From: Neptuniibacter pectenicola | Lineage (GTDB): Bacteria; Pseudomonadota; Gammaproteobacteria; Pseudomonadales; Balneatricaceae | Assembly: GCF_001597735.1 (NCBI RefSeq) | Contig: NZ_LUTS01000009.1 | Span: 62,001-126,000 of the forward strand | Reading direction: 5' to 3' | Length of the DNA stretch: 64,000 nt | Shown: positions 36,214 through 49,560 of the stretch, one piece after another | How positions within the stretch are numbered: the first letter of the stretch is position 1 | Layout of the letters: every line of letters begins with the position of its first letter | Program-made: the position numbers and the translations under genes | The notes under the pieces: generated by a model | What the model was told of the DNA's origin: nothing | What the model saw: only the letters and a program-made list of their open reading frames with translations | Database searches by the model: none

Positions 36214-36227
36214 GCTTATATGGGTTC

Positions 36228-37265
36228 ATGAATAGTCATTCTTATACGCTTAGTGATATTGCAACGTTTCTTTCGGCAGACTTTAAAGGCGATGCTGATT
36301 ATAAATTGAGCTCAGTAGCTACGCTGCAATCGGCTTCGCCGGGGCAGCTCTCTTTTCTTGCTAATAGCCGCTATCAGAAATACCTGCGTACGACTCAAGC
36401 CGGTGCAGTTATTTTGTCTCAGGCTGATCTTGAAAACTACACCGGTAATGCTGTTATATGTGATGATCCTTATCTGGCTTACGCTAAGGTCAGTCATCTT
36501 TTTAGTCTGATTAAACACCCTTTACCTGAAGTGTCTCCCGCTGCCTTTGTGCACCCTACGGCTGTTATAGGCAACAGGGCGTCTGTTGCGGCGGGTGCTC
36601 ATATTGCTCAAGGCTGTGTGATTGGTGATGGGGTAGTTATTGGGGCGAATACTGTGATCGGCGAAGGCTCTATTGTTGCGGATGACAGCGTGATCAATCC
36701 TAATGTCACAATTTATCACGATGTTCATATAGGCGCCCGCTGCCTTGTTCATAGTGGTGTTGTGCTTGGTGCAGATGGTTTTGGTTTTGCTCAAGAGGAT
36801 GGTGAGTGGGTTAAGATTGCCCAGCTTGGCGGTGTCCGAATTGGTAACGATGTTGAGATTGGCGCGGGTACAACCATTGACCGTGGAGCCTTAGAACACA
36901 CGGTTATTGAAGACGGTGTTATATTAGATAATCAGATTCAAATTGCACATAATGTTACAATTGGAAAAAATAGCGCGCTAGCTGCTTGTACTGCGGTGGC
37001 CGGAAGCACTAAAATTGGCGCCCAGTGTACAATTGCAGGGGCGTGTGGAATCACAGGTCATCTATCCATTGCTGATGGATCGCATATCACGGCAATGTCA
37101 CTGATTACTAAATCCATATTGAAGCCGGGTGTTTATTCCTCAGGTACAGGGATGTTGCCGAATAAAATATGGAAGAAAAATGTAGTTCGTTTTCGACAGC
37201 TGGATAAAATGGCGCGTCGAATTAAGTCTATTGAAGACGAGATTGTTGAGATTAAGGGTTCGTAA
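36228..37265 (+). CDS. lpxD: UDP-3-O-(3-hydroxyacyl)glucosamine N-acyltransferase
   Basis: A 345-residue left-handed beta-helix acyltransferase, third step of lipid A synthesis. The N-terminal uridine-binding domain (about 1-100) has LSFLANSRYQKYL. Hexapeptide repeats occupy about 105-300, with catalytic His in NQIQIAHNVTIGKNSALAA. A short helical tail follows. It is co-oriented with fabZ, lpxA and lpxB. Confidence 0.96.
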   Translation: MNSHSYTLSDIATFLSADFKGDADYKLSSVATLQSASPGQLSFLANSRYQKYLRTTQAGAVILSQADLENYTGNAVICDDPYLAYAKVSHLFSLIKHPLPEVSPAAFVHPTAVIGNRASVAAGAHIAQGCVIGDGVVIGANTVIGEGSIVADDSVINPNVTIYHDVHIGARCLVHSGVVLGADGFGFAQEDGEWVKIAQLGGVRIGNDVEIGAGTTIDRGALEHTVIEDGVILDNQIQIAHNVTIGKNSALAACTAVAGSTKIGAQCTIAGACGITGHLSIADGSHITAMSLITKSILKPGVYSSGTGMLPNKIWKKNVVRFRQLDKMARRIKSIEDEIVEIKGS

Positions 37266-37268
37266 GAA

Positions 37269-37706
37269 ATGATGGATGTGAATGAAATACGGGAATATCT
37301 TCCGCACCGTTATCCTTTCCTTTTAGTGGATAGGGTGCTGGAGTTAGAAAAAGGGGCGTCCATTGTTGCGATTAAAAACGTTACAGTTAATGAGCCTTTC
37401 TTTAATGGACATTTTCCCGATTATCCCGTGATGCCAGGTGTTTTGATTGTTGAGGCGATGGCGCAAGCGGCAGGCCTGCTAGGCTTCAAAACGATGGATA
37501 AAACACCGCAAGATGGTTCTATCTACTATTTTGTTGGTGCAGATAAGCTGCGCTTTAAACGTCCCGTTGTGCCAGGAGATCAGCTGAAACTAGAAGCTAC
37601 GATCGTGTCTGAACGTCGAGGTATTTGGAAATTTGATGTGCGTTCATCTGTTGACGGTGATACGGTAAGTACTGCAACTATTTTGTGTGCTGATAGAAAG
37701 GTTTAA
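37269..37706 (+). CDS. fabZ: (3R)-hydroxyacyl-ACP dehydratase FabZ
   Basis: A 145-residue hot-dog fold dehydratase. The active-site His lies in [14 protein letters not shown] and the Glu in [21 protein letters not shown]. It removes water from beta-hydroxyacyl-ACP during fatty acid elongation. It competes with LpxA and LpxD for hydroxyacyl-ACP, and shares their operon. The start [17 protein letters not shown] matches pseudomonad proteins. Confidence 0.97.
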   Translation: MMDVNEIREYLPHRYPFLLVDRVLELEKGASIVAIKNVTVNEPFFNGHFPDYPVMPGVLIVEAMAQAAGLLGFKTMDKTPQDGSIYYFVGADKLRFKRPVVPGDQLKLEATIVSERRGIWKFDVRSSVDGDTVSTATILCADRKV

Positions 37707-37709
37707 GTC

Positions 37710-38480
37710 TTGATCGATTCTCGTGCTGTTATAGATCCCTCTGCAAAACTGGCTAGTGATGTTGTTGTAGGGCCATGGTCTCTTATTGGGCCTGATGTCG
37801 AAATCGGTGCGGGTACAGTTGTTGGGCCTCACGTTGTGATAAAAGGCCCAACGACAATTGGTAAGAACAATAGAATTTTTCAGTTTGCTTCGGTTGGTGA
37901 AGATTGCCAAGATAAGAAGTATGCTGGCGAGCCTACAAAGTTAGTCATTGGTGATAATAACGTCATCCGAGAGGGCGTTACTATTCATCGAGGAACCGTT
38001 CAAGATGCCGGAGTCACTCAGGTTGGGAGCGATAATCTTTTTATGGCGTATGCGCATGTAGCGCATGACTGTATCGTAGGCGACCATGTGATTATGGCGA
38101 ATAATACCGCCATTGCAGGACATGTTCATGTGGGTGATTGGGCTGTGTTGGGTGGTTTTACTGCCGTTCACCAGTTTTGCCATATTGGAGCCCATGTCAT
38201 GTGTGGTACTAGCACGGTAGTGCTTAAAGATATCCCCGACTATATTATGGCTAATGGTAATACGGCGGCGCCTCACGGCATCAATGTTGAAGGACTGAGA
38301 CGTCGAGGTTTTTCTGCGGACGCCATTGCTAACTTACGCCGTGCTTATAAAATCATCTACCGGAAAAAGCTAACCATCGCTCAAGCGTTAGTTGAGCTAC
38401 GGGAACTTGCAACAAGTTGCCCTGAGGTTCTCTCTTTAATTAAGTCGATTGAACTATCTAATCGCGGCATTATTCGCTAG
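37710..38480 (+). CDS. lpxA: UDP-N-acetylglucosamine acyltransferase LpxA
   Basis: A 256-residue trimeric beta-helix enzyme, first step of lipid A synthesis. Hexapeptide repeats occupy about 1-185, including catalytic His in AYAHVAHDCIVGDHVIMANN. The helical C-terminal domain begins NVEGLRRRGFSADAI. The start is TTG at 37710, 3 nt after the fabZ stop; no ATG fits the conserved N-terminus IDSRAVIDPSAKL. Confidence 0.97.
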   Translation: MIDSRAVIDPSAKLASDVVVGPWSLIGPDVEIGAGTVVGPHVVIKGPTTIGKNNRIFQFASVGEDCQDKKYAGEPTKLVIGDNNVIREGVTIHRGTVQDAGVTQVGSDNLFMAYAHVAHDCIVGDHVIMANNTAIAGHVHVGDWAVLGGFTAVHQFCHIGAHVMCGTSTVVLKDIPDYIMANGNTAAPHGINVEGLRRRGFSADAIANLRRAYKIIYRKKLTIAQALVELRELATSCPEVLSLIKSIELSNRGIIR

Positions 38481-38488
38481 GAGACGCT

Positions 38489-39646
38489 ATGCCGAATCCT
38501 TTGCGAATAGGCATTGTTGCGGGTGAAACGTCCGGAGATATTTTAGGCGCAGGCCTGATTCGATCGCTCAGAGCTAAGTATCCCGATCTTGTTGTCGAGG
38601 GTATTGGTGGCGAACTTATGCACGCCGAAGGCTGTATATCTCATTACCCGATGGAACGACTATCGGTCATGGGGTTAATTGAGGTTTTAGGGCGTTTGTT
38701 TGAACTGCTTAACGCGCGAAAAAAACTGATCCAATACTTCCTAGATAACCCTCCTGATGTTTTTATCGGGGTTGATGCCCCAGATTTTACACTGTCGATG
38801 GAGGGGCGTTTAAAAGCGGCAGGTATTCCCACGGTCCATTATGTCAGTCCATCGGTTTGGGCCTGGAAGCGGAAGCGCATCTTCAAGATAAAACAAACAA
38901 CCGACCTTCTATTAGCCTTATTTCCTTTTGAACCCGCGTGTTATAAAGAAACCGCACAGCGAATTGAGTTTGTTGGGCACCCCTTGGCGGATCAAATTGC
39001 ACAGGATGAGTCTCTACGTGCGCCTCGCGCTCGATTTGGTCTTGATGACTCGCAATCGGTTGTGGCCCTTCTGCCAGGCAGTCGGGGGAGTGAAGTTAAA
39101 TACTTAGCCGAGCCCTTTTTACAAACAGCTCGGTGGCTAGCGGAAAAGAAGCCAGACCTCGTTTTTCTATTACCTGCGGCAAATCAGCAACGATATAATG
39201 AGCTTGAGCTGCTTATTAATGAGCAATATGCAGATCTCAATCTTCAATTGGTGTTGCAACAATCTCGTCAAGCGATGGCGGCGGCGGATGCGATCTTAAT
39301 CGCGTCAGGAACGGCAACGCTTGAGGCGACAATCTTGAAAAAACCGATGGTTGTTGCCTACAAAATGGCGTCATTAACCTATGCCATCTATTCACGCATG
39401 ATTAAATCCCGTTTTGTTTCATTGCCTAACCTTCTGGCTGATGAGGCGCTGGTACCTGAGATCTTGCAGGCTGATGTGACATCGAATATTTTGGGTGAAG
39501 CGGTATTAAAAGCGTTGAGTGATCGTGTTTATATTGATTATGTACAGCAACGCTTTGAAGAGGTGTGTGCTCAACTACATCAAGACGCTGACGAAAAGGC
39601 CGCTTGTGCTATCGTGAAGCTGCTTGAGGATAAAGGTGTTTTGTGA
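38489..39646 (+). CDS. lpxB: Lipid-A-disaccharide synthase
   Basis: A 385-residue GT-B glycosyltransferase (family GT19) that joins UDP-2,3-diacylglucosamine and lipid X. Marks are [19 protein letters not shown] at the start, [24 protein letters not shown] and [25 protein letters not shown]. It is a peripheral inner-membrane protein. A Shine-Dalgarno (aggaga) precedes the ATG. The stop overlaps the rnhB start by one base. Confidence 0.97.
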   Translation: MPNPLRIGIVAGETSGDILGAGLIRSLRAKYPDLVVEGIGGELMHAEGCISHYPMERLSVMGLIEVLGRLFELLNARKKLIQYFLDNPPDVFIGVDAPDFTLSMEGRLKAAGIPTVHYVSPSVWAWKRKRIFKIKQTTDLLLALFPFEPACYKETAQRIEFVGHPLADQIAQDESLRAPRARFGLDDSQSVVALLPGSRGSEVKYLAEPFLQTARWLAEKKPDLVFLLPAANQQRYNELELLINEQYADLNLQLVLQQSRQAMAAADAILIASGTATLEATILKKPMVVAYKMASLTYAIYSRMIKSRFVSLPNLLADEALVPEILQADVTSNILGEAVLKALSDRVYIDYVQQRFEEVCAQLHQDADEKAACAIVKLLEDKGVL

Positions 39647-40245
39647 TGGAAAGCCTAGGTCTTGATTTTGGTGATGACAAACGGATAGCCGGTGTGGATG
39701 AGGTGGGTCGAGGCCCGCTCATCGGTAATGTGGTTGCGGCGGCGGTGATTCTTGACCCTTCTAAGCCCATCATTGGTTTGGCTGATTCTAAAAAGCTAAG
39801 TGAAAAGCGCCGGCAGGCATTAAGTGATGAGATCCTAGAGAAAGCCCTCTCTTGGTGTATTGCTTCCGCCTCTCCGGCTGAAATTGATGAGCTTAATATT
39901 CTACATGCAACTATGTTGGCGATGCAGCGCGCAGTTCAAGGTCTGCATATAGCGCCTGAATTTGCCTATATAGATGGTAACCGCTGTCCGGTCTTGGGCT
40001 GCCCAAGTGAAGCGATTGTTAAAGGTGATAGTAAGGTGGCTGAAATTAGTGCTGCCTCGATTATTGCCAAAGTAGCGCGTGATAAAGAGATGGAAGCACT
40101 GGATAAACTTCATCCAGAGTATGGTTTTGCTAAGCATAAAGGGTACCCTACCGTGCTACATATGGATGCGTTGGAAAAATACGGGCCTTTGCCTCAACAT
40201 CGCCGCACATTCAAACCTGTTCGACAGTTATTAGACGATCATTAA
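39646..40245 (+). CDS. rnhB: Ribonuclease HII
   Basis: A 199-residue RNase H-fold enzyme. Catalytic Asp18 and Glu19 lie in [22 protein letters not shown], with further acids in YIDGNRCPV and the C-terminal [13 protein letters not shown]. It removes ribonucleotides from DNA. ATG 39646 overlaps the lpxB TGA (TGATG). A GTG one codon earlier is possible. Confidence 0.96.
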   Translation: MESLGLDFGDDKRIAGVDEVGRGPLIGNVVAAAVILDPSKPIIGLADSKKLSEKRRQALSDEILEKALSWCIASASPAEIDELNILHATMLAMQRAVQGLHIAPEFAYIDGNRCPVLGCPSEAIVKGDSKVAEISAASIIAKVARDKEMEALDKLHPEYGFAKHKGYPTVLHMDALEKYGPLPQHRRTFKPVRQLLDDH

Positions 40246-40268
40246 TTTAACCTATTAGATTGAGCACC

Positions 40269-43200
40269 ATGTCAGAACTAGCGTTAAACGACCCTAAATT
40301 TATCCACCTACGTGTACATACTGAGTTTTCCTTAGTGGATGGGTTGGTGCGTGTTAAAGAACTCGTTGCAGCGGCAAAAGCCGATAATATGCCTGCGGTT
40401 GCGATGACGGATCAGACCAATCTATTTGCCCTGATTAAGTTTTTTAAGGCAACAACGGGCAGTGGTCTTAAGCCTATCTGTGGGGCAGATCTCTGGGTTG
40501 AAAATACGGATGAACCCGGTGGTGAACCTTATCGATTGACGTTTCTGGTTAGAAATTCAGAAGGCTACCTCAATCTTATGGAATTGATCTCCCAAGCCTA
40601 TGCGGAAGGTCAAAATATTATCCATGATATGGCGCTGGTTAAAAAAGAGTGGATTGTTGAAAAATCAGCAGGGTTAATCGTGCTCTCGGGGGCTAAGCGG
40701 GGGGAGATTGGGCGCTCAATCCTTTCTGAAAATGGCCAAGCGGGAGAGATTCTGCAGTATTGGATGGGTGTTTTTCCCGACGAGTTTTACTTAGAAGTGC
40801 AGCGCACGGGGCGTAGTGGCGATGAGCAGGTTGTACATGGCTCTGTTGCACTGGCTAAGCAGTATAACTGCCCCATTGTAGCGACCAATGAGGTTATGTT
40901 TATTCGGCCTGAAGATTTTGAGGCCCATGAAGTGCGCGTTTGTATTAATCAGGGGCGTGCGTTCGAAGATCCGACCCGACCTAAAGATTACAGCGAGGAG
41001 CAGTATTTTCGTTCACAGGAGGAGATGGTTGAGCTGTTTAGCGATATCCCCTCGGCAGTGAGCAATACGGTTGCGATCGCGAAGCGCTGTAATATTGAAA
41101 TAGAGATGGGGACTTACTACCTGCCGAAATATCCCATCCCTGAAGGGATGTTGATGGATGATTATTTTCGTAAGGTCTCCTATGACGGTTTAGAGGAGCG
41201 TTTAGCCATTCTTCTTGATCGTGATGATCCTGAGTACGACGCTAAACGCCAGTTATATGTTGATCGGCTTGAGTTTGAGCTTGAGATCATCATTCAGATG
41301 GGTTTCCCCGGTTACTTCCTCATCGTAATGGACTTTATTAAATGGGGTAAGGAAAACGGTGTGCCTGTAGGGCCGGGTCGTGGTTCAGGTGCGGGTTCGT
41401 TGGTTGCTTATGTGCAAAAAATAACCGACTTGGATCCGCTTGAATATGATCTTCTGTTTGAGCGATTCTTGAACCCCGAACGTGTCTCGATGCCGGATTT
41501 CGATATCGACTTCTGTATGGATAATCGCGACCGAGTGATTGACTACGTGGCACGCACTTATGGCCGTGATGCTGTATCTCAAATCGTGACATTCGGAACA
41601 ATGGCCGCAAAAGCGGTTGTTCGCGATGTGGCGCGTGTTCAAGGTAAGCCTTTCGGTTTGGCGGATCGTTTATCTAAGCTTATCCCGTTTGAGGTTGGGA
41701 TAACGCTGAAGAAAGCGATGGAACAAGAGCCAATGTTAAGTGACTTTGTGAACTCGAGTGCAGAAGCGCAAGAGATCATGGAGATGGCTTATAAGCTGGA
41801 AGGGATTACCCGTAACGTAGGTAAGCATGCGGGGGGGGTTGTTATCGCCCCAACCAAATTAACCGACTTTGCCGCCACTTATTGTGATGAAGAGGGTAAA
41901 GGGCTTGTTACTCAGTTTGATAAGGGTGACGTTGAAGAAGCGGGTTTGGTTAAGTTTGACTTTTTGGGGTTACGAACCCTGACGATTATCGATTGGGCGT
42001 TGCAAACGATTAATCGTATTCGTGAAAAAGAGAATGAAGAGCCGCTCGATATCGCGTTGATTGATTTAGAGGACCGGAAAACATTCGATCTGCTTCAGTC
42101 TGCCGAAACAACCGCCGTATTCCAGCTAGAATCAAGTGGTATGAAGGACCTTGTACGCCGCTTGTTGCCCTCTCGTTTTGAAGATATTGTCGCACTTGTT
42201 GCGCTCTTTCGTCCGGGGCCTTTGCAGTCAGGCATGGTTGATGACTTTATTAACCGTAAGCATGGTCGGGCAGAGATGGCATGGCCGCACCCTGATTATC
42301 AGTTAGATAGTTTACAGCCGGTCTTAGAGCCAACCTACGGCATAATTCTGTATCAAGAACAGGTTATGCAGATTGCTCAGGTGATGGCCGGTTATACCCT
42401 TGGTGGGGCGGATATGCTCCGTCGAGCCATGGGTAAGAAAAAACCAGAAGAGATGGCCAAGCAGCGGGCGTCGTTTTTGGAGGGCTCGGCTCAGAATGGT
42501 ATAGATAAAGATCTGGCGGGTAATATATTCGATCTGGTTGAGAAATTTGCCGGTTACGGTTTTAACAAATCACACTCCGCGGCTTATGCGTTAGTCTCGT
42601 ATCAAACCGCGTGGCTTAAAACCCACTACCCCGCTCCCTTTATGGCGGCAGTACTCTCCTCTGATATGCAGAACACCGATAAAGTGGTGATCTTCGTTGA
42701 AGAGTGTCGTCAGATGAAGATCCCACCGACCTTACCGGATGTTAATAGTGGGGACTATATGTTCACTGTTAACGATGAGGGTGAAATAGTCTATGGCTTA
42801 GGTGCGATTAAAGGGGTGGGTGAGGGGCCTATTGAAGCCATTGTTGAAGCGCGATCGTCAGGCGAAGCGTTTAAGGACCTGTTTGATTTCTGCCAGCGAG
42901 TTGGGGCGAAGAAGCTGAACAAACGTGTACTTGAAGCCTTAGTTAAATCGGGTGCATTGGATAAATTAGGTGCCGAACGTGCGGTGTTGTGGAAGGCGAT
43001 TCCCGATGCGCTACAGGCGGCCGACCAGACAGCTAAAAACCAAGATGCAGGGATGTTTGACCTGTTCGGTGAGGCGGAAGCGGAGTCGGATCGTGATCCT
43101 TATGAGGATTATAAAGGGGTTAGGCCTTGGACCGATAAAGAGCGGTTAACGGGCGAGAAAGATACGTTAGGCCTTTATCTGACTGGTCATCCCATTGATG

Positions 43201-43775
43201 AATATGCGGCTGAGCTGAAACATTTTGTCAGTAAGCGCATTGTTGAACTTCAGCCCGCGCGTGGGCAAACACAGAAAATTGCCGGTTTAGTGGTAGAAGT
43301 TAGACTGAAAAAGACCAAAAAGGGCGATAATCTCTGCTTTGTAACGTTGGATGACCGCAGTGCCCGTATTGATGTAACCCTTTTTGGGGATACATACGAT
43401 GAAGTAAGAGATGCGGTGCAAAAAGATGTTGTGTTGATTGTCGAGGGGGAGGTTGCGGAAGACCACTTCTCGGGTGGTCTGAAGGTGCGAGTCAATAAAG
43501 TCATGACCATTCCACAGGCGCGTTCGCTATATGCATCGGGCGTACAGGTAGTTGCAACGGCTAGTCATTTCTCGGGTCGGAAGCTAAAAGAGTTCGAAAC
43601 CTTATTGAATGGGTACAAAATTGGCGGCCAACTGCCGGTTAAAGTGCTGTATAAAAGAGAAGACGCTGAAGCTGTGCTTACGCTAGGGGATAGTTGGCGA
43701 GTACAGGCGAGTGATGAGCTACTTATCGCGTTAATGGAGCGTTTTGGTCACGAATCAGTCTCTTTGAGCTACTAG
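40269..43775 (+). CDS. dnaE: DNA polymerase III alpha subunit
   Basis: A 1168-residue replicative polymerase. The PHP domain opens FIHLRVHTEFSLVDGLVRV. The catalytic core has PGRGSGAGSLVAYVQKITDLDPL, then PDFDIDFCMDNRDRVIDYV with the catalytic acids (near 400). GYGFNKSHSAAYALVSYQTAWLKTHYPAPFMAA is the helix-hairpin-helix approach. The OB domain (about 990-1070) and tail bind tau. ATG 40269 is preferred over TTG 40260. The length matches E. coli (1160). Confidence 0.97.
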   Translation: MSELALNDPKFIHLRVHTEFSLVDGLVRVKELVAAAKADNMPAVAMTDQTNLFALIKFFKATTGSGLKPICGADLWVENTDEPGGEPYRLTFLVRNSEGYLNLMELISQAYAEGQNIIHDMALVKKEWIVEKSAGLIVLSGAKRGEIGRSILSENGQAGEILQYWMGVFPDEFYLEVQRTGRSGDEQVVHGSVALAKQYNCPIVATNEVMFIRPEDFEAHEVRVCINQGRAFEDPTRPKDYSEEQYFRSQEEMVELFSDIPSAVSNTVAIAKRCNIEIEMGTYYLPKYPIPEGMLMDDYFRKVSYDGLEERLAILLDRDDPEYDAKRQLYVDRLEFELEIIIQMGFPGYFLIVMDFIKWGKENGVPVGPGRGSGAGSLVAYVQKITDLDPLEYDLLFERFLNPERVSMPDFDIDFCMDNRDRVIDYVARTYGRDAVSQIVTFGTMAAKAVVRDVARVQGKPFGLADRLSKLIPFEVGITLKKAMEQEPMLSDFVNSSAEAQEIMEMAYKLEGITRNVGKHAGGVVIAPTKLTDFAATYCDEEGKGLVTQFDKGDVEEAGLVKFDFLGLRTLTIIDWALQTINRIREKENEEPLDIALIDLEDRKTFDLLQSAETTAVFQLESSGMKDLVRRLLPSRFEDIVALVALFRPGPLQSGMVDDFINRKHGRAEMAWPHPDYQLDSLQPVLEPTYGIILYQEQVMQIAQVMAGYTLGGADMLRRAMGKKKPEEMAKQRASFLEGSAQNGIDKDLAGNIFDLVEKFAGYGFNKSHSAAYALVSYQTAWLKTHYPAPFMAAVLSSDMQNTDKVVIFVEECRQMKIPPTLPDVNSGDYMFTVNDEGEIVYGLGAIKGVGEGPIEAIVEARSSGEAFKDLFDFCQRVGAKKLNKRVLEALVKSGALDKLGAERAVLWKAIPDALQAADQTAKNQDAGMFDLFGEAEAESDRDPYEDYKGVRPWTDKERLTGEKDTLGLYLTGHPIDEYAAELKHFVSKRIVELQPARGQTQKIAGLVVEVRLKKTKKGDNLCFVTLDDRSARIDVTLFGDTYDEVRDAVQKDVVLIVEGEVAEDHFSGGLKVRVNKVMTIPQARSLYASGVQVVATASHFSGRKLKEFETLLNGYKIGGQLPVKVLYKREDAEAVLTLGDSWRVQASDELLIALMERFGHESVSLSY

Positions 43776-43841
43776 GTCTGGTTCTTAAAGCTGCAAAAAG
43801 GTACACTTTGCACAATTTTCACTTAAGCATAGATGAGTCAT

Positions 43842-44804
43842 ATGAATCCTAACTACCTGGATTTTGAGCAGCCGATTGCGGAGCTGCAGGCAAAAATTGA
43901 AGAACTTCGTTTAGTTGGAGATGATACTGCCGAGTTAAACATCTCCGAAGAGATCTCTCGCCTTGAGGGTAAGAGTCGCGCATTGACGGAATCCATCTTT
44001 TCAGACCTTTCCGCATGGCAGGTGTCTCAGCTAGCTCGTCATCCACAGCGCCCGTATACATTGGATTACATTGAATATATTTTCGATGAATTTGATGAGA
44101 TACATGGCGATCGTCACTTTGCGGATGACCAAGCTATAGTTGGCGGCACTGCGCGCCTTGATGGAAAGCCCGTCATGGTCATCGGTCACCAAAAAGGGCG
44201 TGGCGTTCGTGAACGTCAAAAACGTAACTTTGGTATGCCGCGTCCAGAGGGTTACCGTAAAGCGTTACGTATGATGGAGATGGCTGAACGTTTTAAGATG
44301 CCGATTCTTACATTCATTGATACCCCAGGTGCTTATCCGGGTATTGATGCGGAGGAGCGTGGCCAGTCAGAAGCGATCGCCTTTAACTTGGCAAAAATGT
44401 CCCAGTTTAAAACGCCAATTATCTCTACCGTTATCGGTGAAGGTGGATCAGGCGGTGCTTTAGCGATCGGTGTATGTGATGAGCTTATGATGATGAGCTA
44501 TTCTACGTACTCTGTTATTTCGCCTGAAGGTTGTGCGTCTATTCTTTGGAAGAGCGCTGACCGTGCGGCGGATGCGGCCAAAGCGATGGGTATCACGTCT
44601 GAGCGTTTGCATGAGCTAGGTTTGGTCGATCAGGTTATCAATGAGCCTCTTGGCGGTGCGCATCGTGACCCCGCGTTGACGGCGGCTAATTTAAAACGTC
44701 ACCTATTGGGTGTTTTAGATAACTTAAATGAGCTATCCACTGAAGACTTGCTTGAGCGACGTTATAAGCGTCTGATGGCTTATGGTTTTGGTGGTGAAGA
44801 GTAA
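43842..44804 (+). CDS. accA: Acetyl-CoA carboxylase carboxyltransferase alpha subunit
   Basis: A 320-residue crotonase-fold subunit that, with AccD, transfers carboxyl from biotin to acetyl-CoA. It starts [23 protein letters not shown], the pseudomonad N-terminus, so ATG 43842 is preferred over ATG 43833. Motifs are [53 protein letters not shown] and [15 protein letters not shown]. It commits carbon to fatty acid synthesis, fitting the fabZ/lpx neighbourhood. It overlaps tilS by 23 nt. Confidence 0.95.
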   Translation: MNPNYLDFEQPIAELQAKIEELRLVGDDTAELNISEEISRLEGKSRALTESIFSDLSAWQVSQLARHPQRPYTLDYIEYIFDEFDEIHGDRHFADDQAIVGGTARLDGKPVMVIGHQKGRGVRERQKRNFGMPRPEGYRKALRMMEMAERFKMPILTFIDTPGAYPGIDAEERGQSEAIAFNLAKMSQFKTPIISTVIGEGGSGGALAIGVCDELMMMSYSTYSVISPEGCASILWKSADRAADAAKAMGITSERLHELGLVDQVINEPLGGAHRDPALTAANLKRHLLGVLDNLNELSTEDLLERRYKRLMAYGFGGEE

Positions 44805-46122
44805 CCCTGAAGCGGTTGCTGTCCTCAAAAAATGTGAGCGCTATTTTTTACAGGCGCTCACATCTATTTCACCTCCCCACGTTGATGTTAAACGTTTTCT
44901 TATCGCACATAGCGGCGGCTTAGATTCACAAGTCTTATTAGCGCTCGCGTCTCAGTTACTACCGGCCTCTAAATTATACGTTGTGCATATTAATCACCAT
45001 TTACAGGGTGAGGCGAGTCAGTGGGCTGAATTTTCTTATCGACAAGCGGCGTCGCGCTCTATTCGTCACACAGTGATGGATGTTTTTCCTGATGATGGGT
45101 CTGAAAATGCAGCGCGAGATGCGCGATACAGTGCCTTTGAGCAGATAATACAGCCAGGAGATTGGTTGTTGATGGGGCATCATGCGGACGATCAGGCTGA
45201 GACGATCTTATTTAGGATGTTGCGTGGAGCCGGCTTGTTAGGTTTATCCGGTATGGCGGTAACACGGCCTTTGGGTATCGGTCGTTTAGTGCGTCCCCTG
45301 TTGATGTTGAGTCGAGCGGAGCTTGAGCAGGCCGCCGATTTTTTGGAACTGGATTATATAAATGACCCGAGTAATCAGGATATCGTCTATGATCGTAACT
45401 TTTTGCGCCATAAGGTATTACCGTCGTTAAAACAGCGCTGGCCGCAGGTTTTAGAACGGTGGCAGAAAAATGCTGAACTCATGGCGGAGTCCCACGATCT
45501 GCTTGAAACCTATTTAGATACCGACCTTATGCTCTGTGTCGACTCACTTGGTTGTTTTAACTTGCAAGCATGGGAAGGTTTTGAGCCGCCAAAGCGTCGC
45601 GCCCTGCTACGTCATTGGATCTACCGCCGAACGGGTCACCGCATTAATCAGAATCAGTTACAGGTGATTACAGTAGATGTGCTACAGGCGAAAGCGGATG
45701 CCAATCCTGTTTATCAGCTGGGCGAGTATGCGTTACGACGATTTTCCGGACGTCTCTACCTGGACCTTGATGGTTTAGCGCCTCTTGGGGGGTTACGTGA
45801 TGAGGTGCCTGCTGGCAGTGAAGGGGTCTATGACTTGGGCGATGCAACGGTACATATCTCCGCGGCCAGTGTAGGGCTTAAAACCTTATCGGGTGTTGTG
45901 ATAAAACGCCGAAAAGGGGGGGAACGCTGCCGTCCTCAAGGGAAAAAACACAGTGTATCGGTTAAAAAATTGTTGCAAGAAGCCGCTATCCCGCCTTGGT
46001 ATAGAGCCAATTGGCCACTCCTTTATGTGGGTGATGAACTGGTTGCAGTACCGAGTATCTGCATTTGTGAGGGCTGGTACTCAGAAAAGTCCGGCTTTTC
46101 TGTTTTATGGTGCTCCTTTTGA
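44782..46122 (+). CDS. tilS: tRNA(Ile)-lysidine synthase
   Basis: A 446-residue N-type ATP pyrophosphatase. The PP-loop SGGLDS lies at residues 44-49 ([15 protein letters not shown]), followed by [12 protein letters not shown] and [23 protein letters not shown]. Substrate-binding and C-terminal domains follow, ending in the [33 protein letters not shown] signature. It converts cytidine 34 of tRNA-Ile(CAU) to lysidine. The start lies inside accA. Confidence 0.94.
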   Translation: MVLVVKSNPEAVAVLKKCERYFLQALTSISPPHVDVKRFLIAHSGGLDSQVLLALASQLLPASKLYVVHINHHLQGEASQWAEFSYRQAASRSIRHTVMDVFPDDGSENAARDARYSAFEQIIQPGDWLLMGHHADDQAETILFRMLRGAGLLGLSGMAVTRPLGIGRLVRPLLMLSRAELEQAADFLELDYINDPSNQDIVYDRNFLRHKVLPSLKQRWPQVLERWQKNAELMAESHDLLETYLDTDLMLCVDSLGCFNLQAWEGFEPPKRRALLRHWIYRRTGHRINQNQLQVITVDVLQAKADANPVYQLGEYALRRFSGRLYLDLDGLAPLGGLRDEVPAGSEGVYDLGDATVHISAASVGLKTLSGVVIKRRKGGERCRPQGKKHSVSVKKLLQEAAIPPWYRANWPLLYVGDELVAVPSICICEGWYSEKSGFSVLWCSF

Positions 46123-46155
46123 TTGTCGGATCGCTGCTAATTTGCTATCTTATAG

Positions 46156-47835
<1,680 letters not shown>

Positions 47836-47871
47836 AAAAATTTATGGAATGGGGGCGTAAGCGTCCCCTGA

Positions 47872-49194
<1,323 letters not shown>

Positions 49195-49227
49195 CATAGT
49201 TGTTTGCTTAATAGTCTGATATAAAAA

Positions 49228-49251
49228 GGGGGCTCTTCGCCCTCTTTTTTT
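49228..49251 (+). terminator. Terminator after eno
   Basis: GGGGGC (49228-49233), loop TCTTC, GCCCTC (49239-49244) with one G-T pair, then seven T residues. It lies directly before ftsB, which therefore needs read-through or its own promoter. Confidence 0.85.
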
Positions 49252-49260
49252 GCTTAAAGA

Positions 49261-49557
49261 ATGTCTATGTATCGTTGGTTTATAGCTTTACTTATTTTCC
49301 TCTTATTAGGGCTGCAATACCGATTGTGGTTCGGAGAGGTCAACGTGCGTGATATTTGGGATTTGAATGCAAAAATCGAGTTACAAAAGAGCATTAATCA
49401 AGAATTGAGTCAGAGAAACAGTGAGCTAGAAGCCGAAGTTGTTGATCTGAAAAAAGGGCAAGCCGCTTTGGAAGAACGTGCTCGCAGTGAGCTGGGCATG
49501 GTGCGCGATGGTGAAACATTTTTTCAGTTAGTCGAGCCTGCAGACGAGAATAGATAA
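49261..49557 (+). CDS. ftsB: Cell division protein FtsB
   Basis: A 98-residue bitopic protein. One transmembrane helix (MYRWFIALLIFLLLGLQYRLWFG) is followed by a coiled coil (about 35-75, ELQKSINQELSQRNSELEAEVVDLKKGQAALEERARSELGM), ending GETFFQLV. It links FtsQ and FtsL at the divisome. The usual pseudomonad neighbours ispD and ispF are missing: truD starts after only 3 nt. Confidence 0.95.
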   Translation: MSMYRWFIALLIFLLLGLQYRLWFGEVNVRDIWDLNAKIELQKSINQELSQRNSELEAEVVDLKKGQAALEERARSELGMVRDGETFFQLVEPADENR

Positions 49558-49560
49558 CAC